Origin: Bacteroides intestinalis DSM 17393
GTDB lineage: Bacteria; Bacteroidota; Bacteroidia; Bacteroidales; Bacteroidaceae
DNA length: 64,000 bases
Assembly (NCBI RefSeq): GCF_000172175.1
Contig: NZ_ABJL02000001.1
Location: 124,001 to 188,000, forward strand
Reading direction: 5' to 3'
In this document: piece by piece, positions 25,868 through 33,930 of the stretch
How positions within the stretch are numbered: the first letter of the stretch is position 1
Layout of the letters: every line of letters begins with the position of its first letter
Program-made: the position numbers and the translations under genes
Notes under the pieces: generated by a model
Seen by the model: only the letters and a program-made list of their open reading frames with translations
The model's database searches: none
What the model was told of the DNA's origin: nothing

Positions 25868-26002
25868 GGAAACTGCAGTTCCCATGAAAGGAAACGCGCG
25901 TTCCCTTTAGGGGGAAACTATCGTTTCTGTATGAGGAAACTGTCGTTCCCATTAGGGGGAACTGTCGTTTCTGCATAAGGAAACTATCGTTCTCATTAAG
26001 AG
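25868..26002. repeat. Degenerate 22-bp palindromic repeat array (locus A)
   Basis: Six units follow with a period of 22-23 bp, each built on GGAAAC-N(2-4)-GTTCC or GTTTC followed by ATNAGG or similar (for example GGAAACTGTCGTTCCCATTA). Each unit is itself nearly palindromic. The array fills the gap between the ends of folE and dnaG. It shares the period, but not the sequence, of the arrays near 2.8, 34.0 and 56.9 kb. Confidence 0.8.
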
Positions 26003-26011
26003 TAAGGTGAT

Positions 26012-28096
26012 TTAACCGAGTACAACTCTGTCTCCCAATCGTTTGGCCATAATACTTTTGATCTCACGCAGTTCTGAGTAGCGTTTCATGATAGAGGTGC
26101 ATTGTTCTTCATCATTGGCTACGGCAGGATCTTGCAAGGCATACATCATGTGTTTCATTTCTTCACTGATGATGGCGAACTTGAAATTAATCATGAGCGT
26201 AGGCACCAATTCGAATAGGCGTTCCTCGTCGGTTACTAACCTTTGGGCTTTGGAGTGATACTTACTCAGTTGGTAGCGGTCGGCAATCAACTCTGTACTT
26301 AGCTTACTGATAATTGGGTCGGGATGCGCCAGGAAATACCGTTCTGCGGTGAATCCTTCATTATGTATGTGCTCTGCCGCTTCCGTCAACATCTGCCTGT
26401 GCAGTGGGTTGTGGAAAGCCAGTTCATCCTCCTTCAAGTCATTGACTACGTATTCCGTTACCGTGATGGGAATTTCTTTCCCTTCCTCATCGGGAACGTT
26501 GCACAATACTTTCTCTCCGTAGCGTACTACCATTTGCAGAATAAGGCGCTCGTATTTGTAGAATTCCTGTCCTTCTTTTCCTTCTTGGGGGATATAAGAT
26601 ACGTATTCGGCAGCTTCCGGTGGAAGCGGTGCACCACCGTCAGGCATTTCTCCATCCATGGGATAAGGAGGCATGTCTTCAGGGTAGGGTGGTTGCATTC
26701 CGTCGGGAAGCGGTGCTTGTGTAGCGTCGCGGGCTGCATTATTCTTTCTTGTTTCCCGGTTTCTTTGTTCCGCCTGCTTCTCAGCCTGCGTTTCGCGTCG
26801 TTTGGCAACTTCCGAAACCAGCAGTTTGTCTTCTATACGAAGCAGCTGACTACATTCTTTAATATATACATCACGGACAATTGCTTCAGGAATAATAGAT
26901 ATACTTTGTACAAGATTACCGATTAATTCAGCACGCTTGATAGGATCTTTTCCTGCATCTTCCAGCAGAAGATTTGTTTTGAAGCGTATAAAGTCTGTTT
27001 CATTATCTTGTATGAATTTCTGGAACTCCGTAGCGTTGTGCTTGCGGGCGAAGGAGTCCGGGTCTTCTCCGTCGGGAAGTAGGCAAACTTTGATATTCAT
27101 ACCTTCTTCCAGCAGCATGTCGATACCGCGGAGAGAAGCCTTGATACCTGCCACGTCACCGTCATAGAGTACCGTAATGTTATTGGTGAAGCGGTGAATG
27201 AGCTTAATTTGTCCCGGAGTCAGTGCCGTACCCGAAGAAGCTACCACATTCTCCACACCTGACTGGTGCATGGAAATAACGTCCGTGTATCCTTCCACCA
27301 GAAAGCAACGGTCTTGTTTCACAATAGCCTGTTTGGCAAAATAAATGCCATACAACTCATTACTCTTATGATAGATTTCCGATTCGGGAGAATTGACATA
27401 TTTAACTTTGACTCCCTTCGTCGCACTGCTAAGCACGCGCCCGCCGAAAGCGACTACCTTACCGGAAAGTGTGTGTACCGGAAAAATAACACGTCCCCAA
27501 AAGCGATCGCGCAAGCGGTGATCATCCGTTTCGTAGCAAAGCCCTGTCTTGACAAGATATTCTTTCTTGAATCCTTTCTTGATGGCTTCTTGAGCCATGG
27601 CATCGTGACTTTCGGTGCAATAGCCTAATTGGAACTTTTCAATGATATCATCCCGGAAACCACGATTGCGGAAGTATGCCATGCCAATGCTACGTCCGTC
27701 CACATGGTTTTTGAGTATATTTTGGAAGTAGTCACGTGCAAAGTTATTCACAATGAACAAACTTTCACGTTCGCTCTGCATCAGCTTCTCTTCGCTGGAC
27801 AGTTCGCGCTCCTTGATTTCGATACCGTATTTCTTTGCCAGATATTTCAGAGCTTCGGGGTAGCTCATCTGCTCGTGTTCCATAATGAAGTGCACCGCAT
27901 TGCCACCTTTACCGCAGGAAAAGCATTTGCACAACCCTTTGGAAGGCGACACGTAGAAAGATGGCGTCTTGTCATCATGGAACGGACACAAGCCTACATA
28001 ATTCACACCTCGCTTGCGCAACGTAACGAAGTCCGATACAATGTCTACAATCTGTACGGCATCCAGAATTCTGTCTATGGTAGGTTGGTCTATCAT
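26012..28096 (-). CDS. dnaG: DNA primase
   Basis: A 694-residue primase that makes RNA primers for replication. The N-terminal CHC2 zinc domain (CPFH...CFSCGKGGN at about 38-65) is followed by the DnaG catalytic core and TOPRIM region (VEGYTDVISMHQSG and LYDGDVAGIKASLRG, with the acidic metal ligands). A Pro-rich linker at about 450-500 and a C-terminal helicase-binding region complete it. The start MIDQPTIDRIL is supported by a promoter element 23 bp upstream. Confidence 0.97.
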   Translation of the reverse strand: MIDQPTIDRILDAVQIVDIVSDFVTLRKRGVNYVGLCPFHDDKTPSFYVSPSKGLCKCFSCGKGGNAVHFIMEHEQMSYPEALKYLAKKYGIEIKERELSSEEKLMQSERESLFIVNNFARDYFQNILKNHVDGRSIGMAYFRNRGFRDDIIEKFQLGYCTESHDAMAQEAIKKGFKKEYLVKTGLCYETDDHRLRDRFWGRVIFPVHTLSGKVVAFGGRVLSSATKGVKVKYVNSPESEIYHKSNELYGIYFAKQAIVKQDRCFLVEGYTDVISMHQSGVENVVASSGTALTPGQIKLIHRFTNNITVLYDGDVAGIKASLRGIDMLLEEGMNIKVCLLPDGEDPDSFARKHNATEFQKFIQDNETDFIRFKTNLLLEDAGKDPIKRAELIGNLVQSISIIPEAIVRDVYIKECSQLLRIEDKLLVSEVAKRRETQAEKQAEQRNRETRKNNAARDATQAPLPDGMQPPYPEDMPPYPMDGEMPDGGAPLPPEAAEYVSYIPQEGKEGQEFYKYERLILQMVVRYGEKVLCNVPDEEGKEIPITVTEYVVNDLKEDELAFHNPLHRQMLTEAAEHIHNEGFTAERYFLAHPDPIISKLSTELIADRYQLSKYHSKAQRLVTDEERLFELVPTLMINFKFAIISEEMKHMMYALQDPAVANDEEQCTSIMKRYSELREIKSIMAKRLGDRVVLG

Positions 28097-28118
28097 TGGA
28101 TAATTGTTTTTGCGAATG

Positions 28119-28126
28119 CAAAGATA
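28119..28126 (-). promoter_or_regulatory. -7 promoter element of dnaG
   Basis: The minus strand reads TATCTTTG, an exact TAnnTTTG match 23 bp before the ATG. A TTGC sits near the -33 position. Confidence 0.6.
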
Positions 28127-28199
28127 CTAAAATGATAGCGAATCGCAACTCTTGGATTTCTTATGTAGTGTGAAAGGAAGGAATAGTGGGGAGGAATAT

Positions 28200-28244
28200 T
28201 ATTGTTTTTATCTGGGGATAAACTATCCCCAGATAAAAACAATA
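28200..28244. terminator. Long perfect hairpin after the Phe/Tyr operon
   Basis: A 21-bp perfect inverted repeat (arms containing TTTTTATCTGGGGATA and its complement) encloses a 3-nt loop. It lies between the end of tyrA and the start of dnaG. It probably terminates the amino acid operon, since the 3' arm ends A/T-rich, though no long T-tract follows. Confidence 0.6.
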
Positions 28245-28290
28245 GCGTAAACGAGCAAAAGAACTCATTAATTGCTGATGGAATTCTGAT

Positions 28291-29064
28291 CTATTTTATC
28301 TTCTCCCTAATCTTCGTCAGATACTGCTTCATTCCTTCCGCATCCTTCGTACTGATAATTTCCAGCAAATTCTTCAGTTCCAGACGAATATTTTCCACTT
28401 GTGAGGGAGTGCGCGGGTTGAAGAGAATTTCCTGAAGCAAATAATCATCCTCACTCAGCAAACCCTTGGCAATAGCCATGTGCTTCTTGAACGTAGTACC
28501 TGGAGCTTCCTGATGCTTCATCACCGCTGCAAAAACAAACGTAGAGACAAAAGGAATAGACAGAGAATAAGCTACTGTCTCATCATGCTCGTCGAAAGTA
28601 TATTCGAAGATATTGAGGCGGAGCGTCTGGTAAAGGTCCTTGAAGAAAATTTTTCCCAGGTGGTCACCTTCACTGATGATGATAGCATTCTCGCTGCTCA
28701 GATTGCTGAGGCTGGCAAACGTAGGGCCAAACATCGGATGCGACGATACATAACGGAAACCACTTTCCTCATAGAATTTCTTCAATCCCGTCTTCACCGA
28801 GGCGATATCACTGATGATACAATCCTTGGGCAGCACAGGCAGCACCTTGCGGAATGCATCCAATGTATACTTTACCGTGGCGGCATTGATTACCAACTCC
28901 GGTTCGAAGTCCTTTATCTCTTCCAACGTGGTGAAACGATACGTGTTATAGACAAAACGCAACTGGTGCGGATTCACGTCGAACACTGCCGTTTCATGTT
29001 GGAAACTTAGAATATCTGTAAAGAAAGAGCCCATCTTGCCGGCTCCGAGTATTAAAATACGCAT
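28291..29064 (-). CDS. tyrA: Prephenate dehydrogenase
   Basis: A 257-residue NAD-dependent enzyme turning prephenate into 4-hydroxyphenylpyruvate for tyrosine. The Rossmann fingerprint ILILGAGKMGSFFTDIL opens the protein, IISDIASVKTGLKKF holds the catalytic-region motif, and FRYVSSHPMFGPTFASL has the active-site His. There is no fused chorismate mutase or ACT domain; the mutase is fused to the DAHP synthase upstream. It is the last gene of the operon, 89 bp after that gene, with a fold-back repeat in the gap. Confidence 0.9.
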   Translation of the reverse strand: MRILILGAGKMGSFFTDILSFQHETAVFDVNPHQLRFVYNTYRFTTLEEIKDFEPELVINAATVKYTLDAFRKVLPVLPKDCIISDIASVKTGLKKFYEESGFRYVSSHPMFGPTFASLSNLSSENAIIISEGDHLGKIFFKDLYQTLRLNIFEYTFDEHDETVAYSLSIPFVSTFVFAAVMKHQEAPGTTFKKHMAIAKGLLSEDDYLLQEILFNPRTPSQVENIRLELKNLLEIISTKDAEGMKQYLTKIREKIK

Positions 29065-29078
29065 AAATTTAGTGTTAT

Positions 29079-29158
29079 TAGCTACAAGTTACGAGCAACA
29101 AGCTACGAGTATCCTGCGATATGATGGCGCAGCTACTGGTAGCCTGTAGCTTGTCACT
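29079..29158. repeat. Fold-back repeat, copy 1
   Basis: An AGCTACAAGTTACGAGC-type sequence and its inverted partner (GTAGCCTGTAGCTTGTCACTTA) flank a short centre containing GCGCAGC. A related element occurs at 61943-62030. Such short dispersed fold-back sequences are common between Bacteroides genes. Here it sits inside an operon. Confidence 0.6.
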
Positions 29159-30221
29159 TATTAATTATTTCCATTTGTTGCCTCACACTCTCCTCGTGTA
29201 TCAGCTCGAATACCTTCTTGATAAATTCCGAATCTACGCCCAGAAGCACACCTTGTGAACCGCGTTTGTCCAGAATTTCATTGTAACGTCCCGTTTGCAG
29301 GATCGTCATATCGTGTTCTTTCTTGAACGTACCGATTTCACGTGCCACACGCATACGCTTGGCAAGTTCCTGCATCAGGTTGTTGTCGCACTCGTCAATC
29401 TGCTTGCGCAGTTCACTGAGATTTTCCGTGGTCTGTGTCTCTTTACGGATGACGAGTAGGTTCAGGATGTAATCCAGTACGTCCGGAGTCACTTGCTGCG
29501 AAGCATCGCTCCATGCACAGTCGGGGTTGCAGTGGCTTTCGATAATCAGACCGTTGAAACCGAGGTCCATAGCCTGCTGACAAAGCGGTGCGATGAGTTC
29601 GCGCTTACCACCGATGTGGCTGGGATCGCAGATGATCGGCAGGTTCGGGATGCGACGACGCAACTCGATGGGGATATGCCATTGCGGCAGATTGCGGTAC
29701 AACTTCTTGTCGTAACTGCTGAAACCGCGGTGGATGGCTGCCAGACGTTTCAGTCCGGCATTGTTGATACGCTCCAATGCGCCGATCCAGAGTTCCAGAT
29801 CCGGGTTTACCGGGTTCTTCACAAACACAGGAATATCCACACCCTTCAGTGCATCGGCAATTTCCTGCATGGCAAACGGGTTGGCAGTGGTGCGTGCGCC
29901 AATCCAAAGGATATCGATACCTGCTTTCAGACACTCGTATACATGCTTTGAAGTAGCTACTTCGGTAGCTACGTACATACCGGTTTCTTTCTTCACCTCT
30001 TTTAGCCATGCCAGACCGTCTACGCCCACACCTTCGAAACCACCCGGTTTGGTACGTGGTTTCCAGATTCCGGCGCGGAATATCTTCGTTCCTTTTTCGG
30101 CCAGTTGCTTGGCTGTGCACATTACTTGTTCTTCTGTCTCGGCGCTGCAAGGACCTGCAATTACCATGGGACGTTTGTCCTCAATACCCGGCAGCAAAAT
30201 CGATTCTAATTCAAGTTCCAT
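29154..30221 (-). CDS. 3-deoxy-7-phosphoheptulonate synthase fused to chorismate mutase
   Basis: A 355-residue two-domain enzyme. Residues about 10-260 are a type I-beta DAHP synthase (VIAGPCSAETEEQ, FRAGIWKPRTKPGGFEGVG, PIICDPSHIGGKRELI), which condenses PEP and erythrose 4-phosphate at the entry of the shikimate pathway. Residues about 265-350 are an AroQ-type chorismate mutase (LSELRKQIDECDNNLMQ, RMRVAREIGTFK). The mutase makes prephenate, the shared substrate of PheA and TyrA encoded beside it. In such fusions prephenate feedback through the mutase domain is usual. It lies 67 bp after the aminotransferase gene. Confidence 0.95.
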   Translation of the reverse strand: MELELESILLPGIEDKRPMVIAGPCSAETEEQVMCTAKQLAEKGTKIFRAGIWKPRTKPGGFEGVGVDGLAWLKEVKKETGMYVATEVATSKHVYECLKAGIDILWIGARTTANPFAMQEIADALKGVDIPVFVKNPVNPDLELWIGALERINNAGLKRLAAIHRGFSSYDKKLYRNLPQWHIPIELRRRIPNLPIICDPSHIGGKRELIAPLCQQAMDLGFNGLIIESHCNPDCAWSDASQQVTPDVLDYILNLLVIRKETQTTENLSELRKQIDECDNNLMQELAKRMRVAREIGTFKKEHDMTILQTGRYNEILDKRGSQGVLLGVDSEFIKKVFELIHEESVRQQMEIINK

Positions 30222-30288
30222 ATTCTTTTATTTTTGTTCAATTATATTTTTATTGTATTGATATTTCTCTGTATCTCCTGTGAATATA

Positions 30289-31470
30289 TTACTTCATCTC
30301 CCTGATGCGCTTCAATGCCTCTTCCAATTTATGGTCTTTGCAGCAAAGCGAGATGCGGATATACCGTTTTCCGTTACTTCCGAAGATAAATCCCGGTGTG
30401 ATGAACACGCGTGCGTTGTGCAACACCTTTTCAGTCAGTTCTTCAACGTCGGCGCAGCTATCGGGAATTTTTCCCCAGAGGAACATACCTACCTGTTTTT
30501 CATCGTATGTACATCCCAGTGCATGCATGATTTCCCCTGCCAGATGGCGGCGGTTGCGGTAGTTCTTGTTGTTTCCGTCGTACCATTCCTGTTCGGCTTC
30601 CAAGGCGTTGGCGGCTGCCAGTTGCATGGCGCGGAACATGCCGCTGTCGATGTTGCTCTTCACTTTCAGTATCCATTGCACAAAGTCGGCGTTGCTTGCC
30701 AGCATACCGATACGCCAGCCCGGCATATTGTGGCTCTTGCTCATGGAGTTGAACTCGATGCAACACTCTTTGGCGCCCGGCACACTGAGGATGCTGAGAG
30801 GGTGGTCGTTCAGGATGAAGCTGTACGGGTTGTCGTTTACAATCACGATGTCCTTGCGGCGTGCAAAGTCCACCAGCTTTGCATAGAGTTCCGGGGTGGC
30901 GTTAGCTCCGGTCGGCATGTTCGGATAGTTGGTCCACATCAGCTTTACGCGGCTCATGTCCATCTTTTCCAGTTCGTTGAAGTCGGGCATCCAGCCGTTT
31001 TCCTCTTTCAAGTTGTAGTTGATGACTTCCGCGCCCAGTATCTTGCTCAATGAGGTATAAGTGGGATAACCCGGATTGGGAACCAACACCTGTTCGCCCG
31101 GATTGACGAAGGCGAGTGTGACGTGCAGGATACCTTCTTTCGAGCCGATGAGCGGCTGTATTTCAGTGTTCGGATTCAACTCCACGCCGTACCATTTCTT
31201 ATACCAGGCGGCAAAGCTGCGGCGAAGTTCGGGGATGCCGACATAAGGCATATAACCGTGTCCGTCAGGGTTTTGTGCTTCGCGACACAGGGTTTGTATG
31301 GTTGCTTCCGAGGGAGGCATATCAGGGCTGCCGATTCCGAGGCTGATTACGTCTTTTCCTTCGGCATTCATTTGTGCCACCTCTTTCAACTTCTTGGAGA
31401 AGTAGTATTCGCTCACGCTGGCCAACCGGTCGGCGGGCTTGATCTTAGATGTTTGATTTTCCGTCTGCAT
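30289..31470 (-). CDS. PLP-dependent aminotransferase of the aromatic operon
   Basis: A 393-residue class I/II fold-type I aminotransferase. The sequence shows SLGIGSPDMPPSE near the N-terminus, NPGYPTYTSL, the Asn/Asp pair of the PLP site in WTNYPNMPTGA and VNDNPYSF, and the PLP-binding Lys in SMSKSHNMPGWRIGML. Its position between pheA and the DAHP synthase fusion makes amination of phenylpyruvate and 4-hydroxyphenylpyruvate the likely reaction. By sequence alone an LL-diaminopimelate-type or aspartate specificity cannot be excluded. Its 5' end overlaps pheA by 26 bp. Confidence 0.9.
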   Translation of the reverse strand: MQTENQTSKIKPADRLASVSEYYFSKKLKEVAQMNAEGKDVISLGIGSPDMPPSEATIQTLCREAQNPDGHGYMPYVGIPELRRSFAAWYKKWYGVELNPNTEIQPLIGSKEGILHVTLAFVNPGEQVLVPNPGYPTYTSLSKILGAEVINYNLKEENGWMPDFNELEKMDMSRVKLMWTNYPNMPTGANATPELYAKLVDFARRKDIVIVNDNPYSFILNDHPLSILSVPGAKECCIEFNSMSKSHNMPGWRIGMLASNADFVQWILKVKSNIDSGMFRAMQLAAANALEAEQEWYDGNNKNYRNRRHLAGEIMHALGCTYDEKQVGMFLWGKIPDSCADVEELTEKVLHNARVFITPGFIFGSNGKRYIRISLCCKDHKLEEALKRIREMK

Positions 31471-32293
31471 ATTCGCCTAATATTTTAAGTTCTTTGGTTA
31501 GCGGTGTGATGGCCGCGATGGATTGTTTATATCTCAGTAGGTTGTCGAAAACAACGTCTACGTAAAATTGGTATTCCCATTCCCGTCCGATGATGGGCAG
31601 CGACTGTATCTTGGTCAGATTGATGCTGTAGAACGAAAGAATGGACAGTACTTGCGAGAGGCTCCCTTCCGTGTGGGGCAGTGTGAATACCATGCTTGCC
31701 TTGTTGGTTTCCGGGTGTGGATGGCGGCGTATTTCGTCTACTTGCCAAGGATCGGCAACTACCAGAAAACGGGTGAAGTTGTGCTTGTTTGTTTCGATGC
31801 CTTCCTGCAACACCTTCATGCCGTAACGCTCGGCAGCAGCTTTGGAGCAGATGGCGGCGTGTCCTTTCAGGTTTTCCCGCTTGATGATTTCGGCGCTGAG
31901 GGCAGTATCTTCCGCTTCCACTACTTTCATTTTCGGGTGCTGGGCAAGGAACTCGCGGCATTGCATCAGTGCGATAGGGTGGGAGTTGACTTCCGTCAGA
32001 TCGTTCCAGTCCTCGTCGGGCAGGCAGACAAAGCTGTGTGAAATGCGTAGTTTGTATTCGCCTATGATTTGTGTGCCGCTCTGCCGCAGCAACTCATTGT
32101 TGTGCAACAGGCTGCCTGCAATGGTATTCTCTATCGCCAACATTCCTATGGTCTTGCTGTCTTTCTTCACGGCTGCAAACACATCCTCAAAAGTAGCGCA
32201 ACAGATTAACTCTATTTCTTCTCCTTCGAAGTACTTGTGTGCGGCAATGTCGTGATACGACCCTAATGTTCCTTGAATGGCTATTCTTTTCAT
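31445..32293 (-). CDS. pheA: Prephenate dehydratase
   Basis: A 282-residue monofunctional enzyme converting prephenate to phenylpyruvate. The catalytic domain spans about 1-185 (IAIQGTLGSYHDIAA, AIENTIAGSLLHNNELL, NFTRFLVV with the catalytic Thr). An ACT domain follows at about 195-275 (MVFTLPHTEGSLSQVLSILS). The usual ESRP allosteric motif reads QSLP here, so Phe feedback at the protein level may be altered. This would give more weight to the leader attenuator upstream. It is the first gene of the four-gene operon. Confidence 0.95.
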   Translation of the reverse strand: MKRIAIQGTLGSYHDIAAHKYFEGEEIELICCATFEDVFAAVKKDSKTIGMLAIENTIAGSLLHNNELLRQSGTQIIGEYKLRISHSFVCLPDEDWNDLTEVNSHPIALMQCREFLAQHPKMKVVEAEDTALSAEIIKRENLKGHAAICSKAAAERYGMKVLQEGIETNKHNFTRFLVVADPWQVDEIRRHPHPETNKASMVFTLPHTEGSLSQVLSILSFYSINLTKIQSLPIIGREWEYQFYVDVVFDNLLRYKQSIAAITPLTKELKILGEYADGKSNI

Positions 32294-32304
32294 ACTGTTT
32301 CTTT

Positions 32305-32341
32305 AAAAAAAAATCCCGCTTCCATACAATGGAGCGGGATT
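32305..32341 (-). terminator. Attenuator terminator before pheA
   Basis: On the minus strand AATCCCGCT(C)CAT pairs with ATGGAAGCGGGATT (one bulged A), followed by nine T. It lies between the leader peptide and the pheA ATG. Its 5' arm (TCCCGCTC) can instead pair with GAGCGGGA inside the leader-peptide codons, giving an antiterminator. Confidence 0.9.
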
Positions 32342-32385
32342 AAGTATATTACTTTAGTTCTCTATTCAGTTCTTAAGCATCACTG

Positions 32386-32472
32386 TCACTTGACACATAC
32401 AAACTCCCGCTCTACTTTCTGGCTAAAGTAAAAGTAAAAAAAGAAGTAATATGCATAAGTAAACAAATTCAT
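32386..32472 (-). CDS. Phe/Tyr-rich leader peptide of the pheA operon
   Basis: A 28-codon frame, starting MNLFTYAYYFFFYFYFSQ, in which 11 of residues 4-16 are Phe or Tyr. It begins about 27 nt after the predicted transcription start and ends 45 nt before the terminator stem. The codons after the aromatic run contain GAGCGGGA, which is complementary to the 5' arm of the terminator. The layout is that of ribosome-mediated attenuation: stalling at Phe or Tyr codons when the charged tRNAs are scarce would free GAGCGGGA to block the terminator, and full translation would let the terminator form. The composition fits the end products of this operon exactly. Confidence 0.9.
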   Translation of the reverse strand: MNLFTYAYYFFFYFYFSQKVEREFVCVK

Positions 32473-32505
32473 ACTTTCGTTTTCTTTTTGATTCTTAATT
32501 CGTGG

Positions 32506-32539
32506 CAAAAGTAATACTTTTCTCTTATATGCAAGCAAA
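32506..32539 (-). promoter_or_regulatory. Promoter of the Phe/Tyr operon
   Basis: On the minus strand TTTG (32536-32539) and TACTTTTG (32506-32513) are separated by 22 bp, a good Bacteroides primary-sigma promoter. It puts transcription start near 32499, just before the leader peptide. Confidence 0.75.
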
Positions 32540-32790
32540 AAATGATATTTTTTTTATTTCTTCTTCAAATTTAGCTTTCAGACTACTGCTTCCGACTGTC
32601 TTTTTCTACTGGAAATCAGTCAATCGTTGTGCATGATTCTTTTGATTTACTCCCATTTGTTCACGGCATCGTTAGGCTGTGCCTGCCTCGGAGTACTATG
32701 ACCTTCGCGGATGTACTTTTATAACGGGTGTTTGGGGCACTGACTACTTTTTTGGGGGGATATCCTGATTCAATAAAAAAGCATTCTTCT
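32540..32790. other. Intergenic region without recognised features
   Basis: These 250 bp separate the divergent pheA operon and the small gene at 33003. No frame on either strand gives a family pattern; a more GC-rich patch near 32670-32760 may be old coding debris. Confidence 0.4.
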
Positions 32791-32822
32791 TTTGGCTATT
32801 CACTGCAATTCATCTATCTTTG
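32791..32822 (+). promoter_or_regulatory. Promoter upstream of the 33003 gene
   Basis: TTTG at 32791-32794 and TATCTTTG at 32815-32822 with a 20-bp spacer are a perfect match to the Bacteroides consensus. The transcript would start near 32830 and run into 33003-33479 with a leader of about 170 nt. Confidence 0.75.
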
Positions 32823-33002
32823 CATTAGCCGAAGAGAAATGCGGCATGTTGAAGCTATTTTTGACAAGGAGAAAACTGGTAATTTTATTTAAGTCAAGAA
32901 ACAGAACTTCAATAAAGATGTTTCACGCAGACCATATAGGGTCGGGCGTGCAAGCGTATTTATTGGTTCTGTGGGTATACCAGTACCTCTCCTTGGATAA
33001 AT

Positions 33003-33479
33003 ATGAACTATACGTCCGACTTCTTTTTGTATAAGGGGGATGAGGGCGATTTTAAATATTTAAAATCCGAAGAAGACATGAATACCCCGAAGGATGAAAT
33101 GATAACAGAGGCCATCCACTGCATGGTAGAACAGAGGAAACACGAGATATGGGAAGTGCTCTACCCATTAAGTATAAAATATGGTTTTACGCTCGACTCC
33201 GACTATGCCAGCATCAAGCTGGAACCTCCCTGTAAAGACTTTCCGGAAGAAAAATGTGGATGTAAAATACCGCTGGATTCTGTGTTCAGTACCTTTGTGA
33301 AAGGTGATTTTCTGTATGTGATGTGCCGCGGGAAAGTGTATTTTATTCTCGATCTGGAAAGTGGTTTGTGGAGACTGTATTTGCCGATGCACCGACCTCC
33401 AAGGCTGAAAGTACTGTGGTGGAGGATTCAAGAGACGGTAAGGGATTTGGTGTGGTTGGTGAGGCATTGGAGGGACTGA
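33003..33479 (+). CDS. Hypothetical protein
   Basis: A 158-residue protein that I do not recognise. It is soluble, with no signal or membrane segment, acidic in the first half (FFLYKGDEGDFKYLKSEED), and basic and Trp-rich at the C-terminus (LKVLWWRIQETVRDLVWLVRHW). Two Cys in EEKCGCK and another in PPCKDF could be chance. The frame at 32846-33034, ahead of it and overlapping, is open too but has no pattern. A strong promoter at 32791 supports expression. A RhuM remnant lies convergently just after it, so the region may be the worn edge of a mobile or defence-like segment. Confidence 0.55.
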   Translation: MNYTSDFFLYKGDEGDFKYLKSEEDMNTPKDEMITEAIHCMVEQRKHEIWEVLYPLSIKYGFTLDSDYASIKLEPPCKDFPEEKCGCKIPLDSVFSTFVKGDFLYVMCRGKVYFILDLESGLWRLYLPMHRPPRLKVLWWRIQETVRDLVWLVRHWRD

Positions 33480-33704
33480 AGCAATTTTAGTAAGTATTGT
33501 TTTTAGGAAGTTGCATTCATCATCTATTGCAAATACCTTTTGAATGTATTCATGTAATCGTTCGGTTGCCCAACGCCTGAAACGTGTCGCTACCTGAAGT
33601 TGTTGCGTGAGCCACACATCGGTATCAGCAAACCGTACATTGACTTTGGGCACACCATTATCATCTTGGTAGATGATTATATTATTTTTATCATCAAACT
33701 CCAT
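33480..33704 (-). pseudogene. RhuM-family gene remnant
   Basis: The minus strand starts MEFDDKNNIIIYQDDNGVPK and VRFADTDVWLTQQ, the N-terminus of RhuM-like proteins, then jumps directly to QVATRFRRWATERLHEYIQK and FAIDDE, which normally lies about 50-70 residues later. An internal in-frame deletion has removed the putative DNA-binding part. The open frame runs on to 33168, but only antisense to the gene at 33003. RhuM genes are often near restriction or mobile elements; nothing else of that kind is left here. Confidence 0.7.
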
Positions 33705-33930
33705 ATAAATCTATTTCGTATAATAATATCATAATTTGGGTTATTTATATAGCAAATATTATATACCGTTTTTAGACAAGGTAAAGATAACAGCGATCTT
33801 TGGAATTCTACTATTTGTAAAGATGGAATTTATAGCTGTGATGTAAATTATGCCCAAATGTACTTTAGTTCATAACCGTACAAAAATGAACTAAATGCAA
33901 TAGCTAACTCCGTTCTTAGGCATTCCTATA
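33705..33930. other. Intergenic region, no features seen
   Basis: AT-rich sequence upstream of the RhuM remnant. No frame, promoter or hairpin of note was found. Confidence 0.4.

Noticed and set aside
25868..26002. CRISPR-like array
   Set aside because: Units of 22-23 bp follow each other without unique spacers of about 30 bp, and no cas genes are in the window. The same applies to the arrays at 2791, 33931 and 56841.
32846..33034. Separate 62-residue gene after the promoter at 32791
   Set aside because: The frame has no recognisable pattern and overlaps the start of the 158-residue gene. It was kept only as a possible leader frame.
33168..33480. Continuation of the RhuM-like frame as a full 178-residue protein
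   Set aside because: Past 33480 the frame is antisense to the gene at 33003 and has no RhuM character. Only 33480-33704 resembles the family.
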